A DNA stretch of 42,270 bases from Acidobacteriota bacterium (GTDB lineage: Bacteria > Acidobacteriota > Polarisedimenticolia > Gp22-AA2): assembly GCA_018606725.1 (NCBI GenBank), contig JAGYID010000024.1, positions 1-42,270 on the forward strand, written 5' to 3'. This document shows, piece by piece, positions 35,394-42,270 of this stretch; positions within the stretch are counted from its first letter, which is position 1; every line of letters starts with the position of its first letter. A program made the position numbers and the translations under genes. Below the pieces are notes generated by a model, which did no database searches, had not been told where the DNA came from, and worked only from the letters and a program-made list of their open reading frames with translations.

Positions 35394-35969
35394 ATGGACA
35401 GACACTCTCCACGCGTTCTGTGCGCCTGTTTGAGCCTCGCCGCGCTCGCCTTCGCCGTCGCCGGTTCGTTGAACGCCGCCGGCCCTGGAGCCGGCGCGCC
35501 GGCCGCGGTCCCGAACAACGGCAAGCCGATGTCGCCCGCCACCGCCGCCGCGTTCGACAGGCTGAAGTCGCTGCTCGGGGACTGGCAAGGGACGACCCCC
35601 GATGGCCACGCCGTCAGGGTGTCCTACCGGTTGATCTCGGGTGAAACCTGCATCCAGGAGATGCTCGATTCCAGCGAAGGCGGCGGCATGGTGTCGATCT
35701 ACTGCCCGGACGGTGACGGCCTGCTGATGACCCACTACTGCGCCGCCAACAACCAGCCGCGCCTGCGGGCCACGAAGCTGTCGGGCGACCGCAACGTCCT
35801 GAGCTTCACGTACGTCGACGCCAGCAACCTGCCATCCGAAAAGATCGGACACATGCACCGGCTCGAAGTGACATTCCAGGACTCCGACCACTTCACGCAG
35901 GCCTGGACCTATCGCAACGACGGGCAGGACGGCACCGAGAAGTTCACCTACAGCCGCAAGAACGGCTAG
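35394..35969 (+). CDS. Exported DUF1579-like or lipocalin-like protein, unknown function
   Basis: Encodes 191 residues: a signal peptide (hydrophobic 8-28, cleavage near LNAAG), then a compact domain starting at FDRLKSLLGDWQGTTPDG. Strands around VRVSYRLISGETCIQEML, VSIYCPDGDGLLMTHYCAANNQPRLRA and HMHRLEVTFQDSDHFTQAWTY give the look of a small calycin-type barrel. This pattern is common in uncharacterised exported proteins; the family name is tentative. GGAGG (35383-35387) is 6 bases before the ATG, and GATAAT (35361-35366) is a possible -10. Its stop codon forms part of the Shine-Dalgarno site of the next gene. Confidence 0.82.
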   Translation: MDRHSPRVLCACLSLAALAFAVAGSLNAAGPGAGAPAAVPNNGKPMSPATAAAFDRLKSLLGDWQGTTPDGHAVRVSYRLISGETCIQEMLDSSEGGGMVSIYCPDGDGLLMTHYCAANNQPRLRATKLSGDRNVLSFTYVDASNLPSEKIGHMHRLEVTFQDSDHFTQAWTYRNDGQDGTEKFTYSRKNG

Positions 35970-35977
35970 GAGCGAGC

Positions 35978-36460
35978 CTGGACCTCAACGTCCCGCCGTC
36001 GCCGGTCGAGCCGATTTCCCCGGACGATTCGAACCTGGCTTTCGGGATCGTCGGAGGCGCCGTCGCCGCCGCCGTCGGCGCCGTGCTCTGGGCCGCGGTC
36101 ACGAGCGTCACCCACCTCCAGATCGGCTGGATGGCGGTCGGGATCGGCGCCCTGGTCGGCCTGTCGGTCCGCAAGCTCGGTCGGGGCCGCGGCCCGGCCT
36201 TCGCCGTGGCCGGCGCGGTCCTCTCGCTGCTGGGCTGCCTGGCCGGGAATCTGCTGACCGTGTGCGTCCTGGTGGCGCACGAACGGAAGGTCGGCGTTCT
36301 CGACGTGCTGTCGCGTCTCGATCCGGCGGCCGCGGCCAGGCTGCTGATCGCGACCTTCAGCGCCATGGACCTGGTGTTCTACGCCCTGGCGGTGTACGAG
36401 GGATACAAGCTCTCGACGGCGCCGCCGGGGCCCGGCGCCGCGACGCCCGTCAGCGGGTGA
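35978..36460 (+). CDS. Four-helix membrane protein, probable CTG start
   Basis: Encodes about 160 residues with four hydrophobic segments: LAFGIVGGAVAAAVGAVLWA, IGWMAVGIGALVGLSV, AFAVAGAVLSLLGCLAGN and LLIATFSAMDLVFYALAVY. The first helix lies before the first canonical codon (GTG 36083), so translation must begin earlier. In frame there is no ATG, GTG or TTG back to the previous gene. CTG at 35978 lies 5 bases after AGGAG (35968-35972), which overlaps the previous stop, and would give a protein starting MDLNVPPSPVEP. Similar small membrane proteins with a GYMAxGxG-type second helix are widespread and uncharacterised. The 3' end overlaps the convergent methyltransferase gene by 11 bases. Confidence 0.75.
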   Translation: MDLNVPPSPVEPISPDDSNLAFGIVGGAVAAAVGAVLWAAVTSVTHLQIGWMAVGIGALVGLSVRKLGRGRGPAFAVAGAVLSLLGCLAGNLLTVCVLVAHERKVGVLDVLSRLDPAAAARLLIATFSAMDLVFYALAVYEGYKLSTAPPGPGAATPVSG

Positions 36461-37187
36461 ACTTCAGACACGACTGGTCGACGATCCAGCGCGCATCCCA
36501 GAACCCTTTCGCGTAGTCGTCCTTCGGGTTCGACAGCATCGGCGAGATCCCGGCCAGGCCGAATCCGGCGGCGGAGACCTCGCGGATGATCACGTCATCG
36601 GCGATCCGGTGGTTGTCGATATCGCGTCCGGTCGCGGTGCGCGAATCGATGATGCCGAGCACGCCGCCGGGCTTCAAGAGACGCTTCAGCTCCGCCAGGA
36701 CCTCGGAGGGGTTCTTCAAATCGTGATAGGTGCGGATGGTCAGCACCGCGTCGAACGACCCGGCCGGCAGCTGCGCCAGCGCCTTCGTCAGATCGGGGCC
36801 GAAGCAGTCCGGGTACTTCATCGGCGACTCCTCGACGTTGGCGAGAGCGAGCGGCTTGAAGCGCTTCTCGAACTCCTCGTGGTCGTAGGATGAGAAGGCC
36901 ATCACCTTCCCCTTCGGGCCGACCGCCTGGCTGAGCAGCAGGGTCAGGTAGCCGTTGCCGGGGTGCAGGTCCATGACCTTCATCCCTTCCTTGATCCCCC
37001 AGAAGGCGAACAGCGCCTCCGGCTTGTTGTAGGCGTCGCGATCCTTGTCCGTGTCGGTCCGGCCGGTGGCATTCAGATTGAGCGCGGCGGCCATGGCGGG
37101 ACGGCCGGCGGCGAGCAGCGCGCCGGCGAGCGTGAGGGATGTGAGAACGCGGGCGAGACAGCGCGGCGTCGGGCGATGGTGCATCAT
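36450..37187 (-). CDS. Exported class I SAM-dependent methyltransferase-like protein
   Basis: Encodes 245 residues. A clear signal peptide (hydrophobic 13-33, AMA-A cleavage) precedes a class I methyltransferase fold: motif I VMDLHPGNGYLTLLL (71-85), the acidic end of strand 2 (SSYDHEEFEKRF), motif DAVLTIRTYHDL and LKRLLKPGGVLGIIDSR. Motif I has D-x-H-P-G-N-G in place of the usual D-x-G-x-G-x-G, but loop glycines remain. An export signal on a SAM-dependent fold is puzzling, since SAM is cytoplasmic; such proteins are found in other bacteria, and their role is unknown. GAGGAGG lies 8 bases before the start. The 3' end overlaps the membrane protein gene. Confidence 0.87.
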   Translation of the reverse strand: MMHHRPTPRCLARVLTSLTLAGALLAAGRPAMAAALNLNATGRTDTDKDRDAYNKPEALFAFWGIKEGMKVMDLHPGNGYLTLLLSQAVGPKGKVMAFSSYDHEEFEKRFKPLALANVEESPMKYPDCFGPDLTKALAQLPAGSFDAVLTIRTYHDLKNPSEVLAELKRLLKPGGVLGIIDSRTATGRDIDNHRIADDVIIREVSAAGFGLAGISPMLSNPKDDYAKGFWDARWIVDQSCLKFTR

Positions 37188-37234
37188 GGCCTGGACCTCC
37201 TCTTGGCGACATCTGGCGGGCCGCGGGCATGGAA

Positions 37235-37274
37235 AAGCCGCGGCCTGCGAAGAAATCCTCCGAGGCCGCGGCTT
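37235..37274 (-). terminator. Intrinsic terminator hairpin
   Basis: AAGCCGCGGCCT (37235-37246) and AGGCCGCGGCTT (37263-37274) form a perfect 12-base stem with a 16-base loop. On the minus strand the stem is followed directly by TTTT. It lies 65 bases after the stop of the minus-strand gene at 37339-37710 and before the methyltransferase start, so it should end that transcript. Confidence 0.7.
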
Positions 37275-37338
37275 GTATCACGCCTGCCAACGGCCGGTCA
37301 ATCGGCGGTCCGGCTCGTCGGCCCTCGCGCTGGCGGGC

Positions 37339-37710
37339 CTATCGCCGCCAGTATCCCTGGACGTAGAGGCGCGCGCCGTCATCGTAGGCATAGTGACCGG
37401 GAACCCACACCGGCCGCGGTGCGACGATGACTGGAGGCGCCACGGCGAACCGCGCCGGACCGTAGAGAGCGGGCGCGCCGATGCCGGCATAGAAGCCGGG
37501 GCCGCCGAAGCCGAAGTAGAATCCGCTCCGGACCCTCTGCGGGATGTACGGCGGCGCGACGTAGTACGCGGGAGCGGCATACGCGACCCCTCCCGTCACG
37601 TGACAGTGGCGCTTCTGTCCCCGATAGCGGCCATGTGGACCGGCCTGCGCCGGGGTCGTCAATGTCAGCGCCACCGCCAGCACCGCGGAAACGGTCAGGA
37701 TCGTCTTCAT
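37339..37710 (-). CDS. Small exported Tyr/Pro/Gly-rich protein (YXWGXW/WxxGxW-like)
   Basis: Encodes 123 residues. Signal peptide MKTILTVSAVLAVALTL with cleavage near AQA-GP. The mature part is rich in Tyr, Gly, Pro and Ala (VAYAAPAYYVAPPYIP; FYFGFGGPGFYAGIG), and ends in VWVPGHYAYDDG and YVQGYWRR, the paired W/Y-x-x-G-x-W/Y pattern seen in small exported WxxGxW-type proteins. It contains a single His-Cys-His (HCH). Role unknown; probably a periplasmic or cell-surface protein. GGAGG lies 5 bases before the ATG. Divergent from the uracil-DNA glycosylase gene, and its transcript ends at the hairpin at 37235-37274. Confidence 0.78.
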   Translation of the reverse strand: MKTILTVSAVLAVALTLTTPAQAGPHGRYRGQKRHCHVTGGVAYAAPAYYVAPPYIPQRVRSGFYFGFGGPGFYAGIGAPALYGPARFAVAPPVIVAPRPVWVPGHYAYDDGARLYVQGYWRR

Positions 37711-37767
37711 ATGCACCTCCCGGGAAGGGTACCAAGCAAACGCCCTGCCATCGTCGAATTCGGGTCC

Positions 37768-38442
37768 GTGGGCGCGATCGCGCGCGCCATCGTCGGCTGC
37801 GAGTTGTGCCCGCGTCTCGTCCGGTATCGGCGCCGGGTGGCGCGCATCAAGAAGCGCGAGTTCAGCGACTGGACTTACTGGGGCCGGCCGGTGCCGGGAT
37901 TCGGCGACCCCGAAGCGCGCTTGCTCGTCGTCGGGCTGGCGCCGGCGGCGCACGGCGGCAACCGGACCGGGCGCGTCTTCACCGGCGATTCCAGCGGTGA
38001 CTGGCTGTACGAGGCGCTGCATCGCTTCGGCTTCGCCAGCCAGCCGACCTCGACGTCCCGCGTCGATGGGCTCCGGTTGATGGACTGTTACGTCAGCGCC
38101 GCGGCCCGCTGCGCCCCGCCGCAGAATCGTCCCGCGACGCGCGAGCTCGACGCCTGCCGCCCGTTCCTCACCGCCGAGATCGCCCGGCTGCGCCGCCTGC
38201 GCGTCGTCGTCGCGCTCGGCCGGGTGGCGTTCGATGCCTGGCTCCGGGCCGCCGGCTGGCAGGCGCATCTGCCGGCGCGCCAGCGGCCGCGCTTCGGTCA
38301 CGGCTCCGAGACCCGCCTGCCCGACGGTGCGGTCCTCCTCTGCTCGTACCACCCGAGCCGGCGCAACACCAGCACCGGCCTGTTGACCCGCGCCATGTGG
38401 CACGCCGTCTTCGCCAGGGCGCGGGCGCTCGTGGACGGCTGA
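37768..38442 (+). CDS. Uracil-DNA glycosylase, family 5 (UDGb type)
   Basis: A 224-residue base-excision repair enzyme that removes uracil, and often hypoxanthine, from DNA. The motif VVGLAPAAHGGNRTGRVFTGD (start near residue 54) is the family 5 active-site motif, lacking the Asp/Asn of families 1 and 4. Four cysteines (C11, C14, C115, C130) suit the [4Fe-4S] cluster. The SYHPSRRNTSTG motif is the C-terminal catalytic/DNA-binding loop. Start: GTG 37768 is preferred; an in-frame ATG at 37711 would touch the divergent gene's start. A possible stem with the stop codon in the loop (GACGGC/GCCGTC, 38434-38448) closes the gene, without a T tract. Confidence 0.92.
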   Translation: MGAIARAIVGCELCPRLVRYRRRVARIKKREFSDWTYWGRPVPGFGDPEARLLVVGLAPAAHGGNRTGRVFTGDSSGDWLYEALHRFGFASQPTSTSRVDGLRLMDCYVSAAARCAPPQNRPATRELDACRPFLTAEIARLRRLRVVVALGRVAFDAWLRAAGWQAHLPARQRPRFGHGSETRLPDGAVLLCSYHPSRRNTSTGLLTRAMWHAVFARARALVDG

Positions 38443-38500
38443 GCCGTCGCCGCCGCGCGCGGCGCATGGCGGCGGCTGGCCGGGCGGGCCCGAACTTGGC

Positions 38501-38506
38501 TATCAT
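38501..38506 (+). promoter_or_regulatory. Candidate -10 element of the carbonic anhydrase gene
   Basis: TATCAT, five of six matches to consensus, lies 38 bases before the ATG at 38545. An alternating CA run (38513-38523) follows it. No clear -35 is visible. Confidence 0.35.
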
Positions 38507-38544
38507 GCCGGGCACACACACACCGAACCTCGGAGGTCACGACG

Positions 38545-39122
38545 ATGCCCTGGGAACTGGACAAGGTGCTGAAGGTCAATGCGGCCTACGCGAAGAGCTT
38601 CACCAAGGGTCAGCTGGCGCTCCCTCCGGCGCGGCGCATGGCGATCCTGACCTGCATGGACGCCCGCCTCGACCCGGCGAAATACGCCGGTCTCGACGAG
38701 GGGGACGCGCACGTCATCCGCAACGCCGGCGGCCGGGCGAGCGATGACGCCATCCGGTCGCTGGTGATCTCCTACAAGCTCCTCGGGACGCGCGAGTGGT
38801 TCGTCATCCATCACACCGACTGCGGCATGGAGACATTCACCGACGAGGTGATGCGCGGGCTGCTGCGCGGCAGCTTGAAGACCGCGGCCCTGGACGCCAA
38901 GGGATGGAAGGACGTCGGTCCGGGACCGGGATCGCACGAAGGGGACTACATCGACTGGCTGACCATCCGCGACCGCAACGCCAGCGTCGTCGATGACGTG
39001 CGCCGCATCCGCAATCACGCGCTGGTGCCGGGCGAGATCCCGATTCACGGCTTCGTCTACGACGTCCGCACCGGGAAATTGATCGAGATCCCGGAGGCTA
39101 CCGCCGAGGGGCGGGCCTGCTC

Positions 39123-39126
<4 letters not shown>
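38545..39126 (+). CDS. Beta-class carbonic anhydrase
   Basis: A 193-residue enzyme that interconverts CO2 and bicarbonate. The zinc site is visible: Cys37 in TCMDARLDP, with the Asp39-Arg41 dyad, and His90 and Cys93 in [24 protein letters not shown] (57-73) is a conserved substrate-pocket segment. Size and motifs fit the small bacterial beta type. Bicarbonate supply would serve carboxylating steps, including those of purine synthesis next door, though that link is inference. GGAGG (38532-38536) is 8 bases before the ATG. The stop overlaps the convergent purL stop by four bases. Confidence 0.93.
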
Positions 39127-41354
<2,228 letters not shown>

Positions 41355-41402
41355 GCGCGTCGGCCCCGCTCCCGTCTCATCGGCGTCGGACGCTCCCCCG
41401 GA

Positions 41403-41585
41403 TCATCCCTTGGAACTGCCGAACAACTTGGCGTCGTGGTGCGCGCGCTGCCGCCTCCGGTGATCGTCGTAGCAGCAGTTCTTGAACTTCTCGCCGCTGC
41501 CGCACGGACACGGATCGTTGCGGCCGATGCCGGCGTAGTCGACCCGGTCACCGCCCGTGAACAAGCGCAACAGCCATTTCAGCAT
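41403..41585 (-). CDS. Small SEC-C motif protein
   Basis: Encodes 60 residues. The C-terminal half holds a complete SEC-C zinc finger, RNDPCPCGSGEKFKNCC (C-x-C ... C-C), otherwise known from the SecA tail and several small proteins. The N terminus is hydrophobic and basic (MLKWLLRLFTGGDRVDYAGIG), and the tail is His/Arg-rich. The ATG overlaps the purQ stop codon by one base (TGATG), so translation is coupled to purQ. A free SEC-C domain might bind SecB, ribosomes or nucleic acid; its role in a purine operon is unknown. Confidence 0.85.
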   Translation of the reverse strand: MLKWLLRLFTGGDRVDYAGIGRNDPCPCGSGEKFKNCCYDDHRRRQRAHHDAKLFGSSKG

Positions 41586-42270
41586 CAGATCCTCGTCCGG
41601 CGCGCCTGCTGCCAGGAATGGACGATCGACTCGAAGATCCGGCGCCCCTCCGCGTTGCCCAGGACCTCCTCGGCGCAGCGATCCGGGTGCGGCATCATGC
41701 CCAGGACGTTGCCGCGCTCGTTGCAGACCCCGGCGATGGCGCGCAGCGAGCCGTTCGGGTTCCACTCGCCGGTCACCTGCCCGCCGGGGTCGCAGTAGCG
41801 GAACACCACCTGGCGCTTCTGCTCGAGCTCCTTGAGGACCTCCTCCGGCGCGTAGTAGCACCCCTCGCCGTGGCCGATCGGGATCTTCAGGATGGTGCCC
41901 TGCTTGATGCGGGCGGTGTACGGCGTGTCCTGGCGCTCGACGCGCAGGTACTGATCGCGGCAGATGTACGACAGCCCGGCGTTGCGCACCAGAGCCCCCG
42001 GCAGCAGGCCGGCCTCGGTCAGGATCTGGAAGCCGTTGCAGATGCCGAACACCATGCCGCCGCGCGCCGCGTACGCTTCGATCGCTTTCATGATCGGCGA
42101 GAAGCGCGCCATCGCCCCGCAGCGCAGGTAATCGCCGTGGGCGAAGCCGCCCGGCAGGACGACGCAGTCGACGCCGGCGAAGGCGGTGTCCTTGTGCCAG
42201 AGAAAGGACGCGTCGTGGCCGAGGAGATGCTTGACGACGTGGTAGACGTCGTGCTCGCAGTTGGAGCCTG
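41585..42270 (-). CDS. purQ: Phosphoribosylformylglycinamidine synthase subunit PurQ (5' end off window)
   Basis: The glutamine amidotransferase subunit of FGAM synthase, which releases ammonia from glutamine for PurL. The visible part starts at GSNCEHDVYHVV, so about nine N-terminal residues lie beyond the right edge. Class I amidotransferase features are present: GGFAHGDYLRCGAMARF, the nucleophile Cys in FGICNGFQ, and the His/Glu pair in MMPHPDRCAEEVLG. Length fits bacterial PurQ (about 227 in Bacillus subtilis). The ATG at 42112 inside the frame is not the start. The SEC-C gene follows with a one-base overlap, then purL. Confidence 0.95.
   Translation of the reverse strand, partial: GSNCEHDVYHVVKHLLGHDASFLWHKDTAFAGVDCVVLPGGFAHGDYLRCGAMARFSPIMKAIEAYAARGGMVFGICNGFQILTEAGLLPGALVRNAGLSYICRDQYLRVERQDTPYTARIKQGTILKIPIGHGEGCYYAPEEVLKELEQKRQVVFRYCDPGGQVTGEWNPNGSLRAIAGVCNERGNVLGMMPHPDRCAEEVLGNAEGRRIFESIVHSWQQARRTRI

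Noticed and set aside
38451-38464. A perfect 14-base palindrome (CGCCGCGCGCGGCG) after the glycosylase gene
   Set aside because: Made only of G and C in a GC-rich gap with no T tract; likely by chance. The nearby CA run is too short to count as a repeat locus.

Overview
The window reads as a chromosomal fragment of a high-GC, Gram-negative, aerobic bacterium. The grounds are a TonB-dependent receptor, a lipoprotein, many Sec signal peptides, a 2-oxoglutarate dehydrogenase E1 and purine and cysteine biosynthesis genes. The large soluble Ser/Thr kinase with TolB-like and TPR regions, the subtilisin with thrombospondin type 3 repeats, and the FTR1/MacB-type iron locus would fit Acidobacteriota or a relative. 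That assignment is inference from gene content only. There are no rRNA or tRNA genes, CRISPR arrays or insertion sequences, and no gene-free stretch longer than about 210 bases.

Layout. 0.1-1.7 kb: a small membrane protein, then an ECF sigma factor and a putative membrane anti-sigma protein. 1.7-6.2 kb: DNA polymerase IV, L-2-hydroxyglutarate oxidase, a secreted Asp-box (sialidase-fold) protein and a CbiX-type chelatase. 6.2-12 kb: a damaged FAD oxidoreductase, then yfiR, a CHASE8 hybrid histidine kinase and a TonB receptor, probably one sensory unit. 12-14.3 kb: a SET-domain protein divergent from cysK-cysE. 14.3-19.6 kb: sucA, an ankyrin protein with a DUF885-like zinc peptidase, and a lipoprotein. 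19.7-24.7 kb: a Ser/Thr kinase divergent from a secreted subtilase. 24.7-31.4 kb: an iron-uptake operon with an MFS gene upstream. 31.5-37.7 kb: a large secreted subtilase, several exported or membrane proteins of unknown role, and an exported methyltransferase-like protein. 37.8-42.3 kb: a family 5 uracil-DNA glycosylase, a beta-carbonic anhydrase and a purQ-SEC-C-purL block running off the right edge.

The most notable system is the iron operon on the minus strand: Fur-family regulator, FTR1-DUF2318 permease, two MacB/FtsX-type permeases and an ABC ATPase. The ATPase carries a complete DtxR-type iron-repressor module fused to its C terminus, with metal ligands at the same spacing as in DtxR. 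The operon starts at a near-consensus promoter (TTGACA, 17 bp, CATAAT) with a Fur-box-like dyad touching the -10. Iron would then be sensed at transcription and perhaps again on the transporter itself.

Other points for follow-up: the YfiR/CHASE8 kinase/TonB receptor trio; a probable deletion or misassembly at the oxidoreductase-yfiR boundary; a membrane-protein gene that seems to start at CTG behind a perfect Shine-Dalgarno site; and a 33-36 bp element found three times at gene 3' ends.
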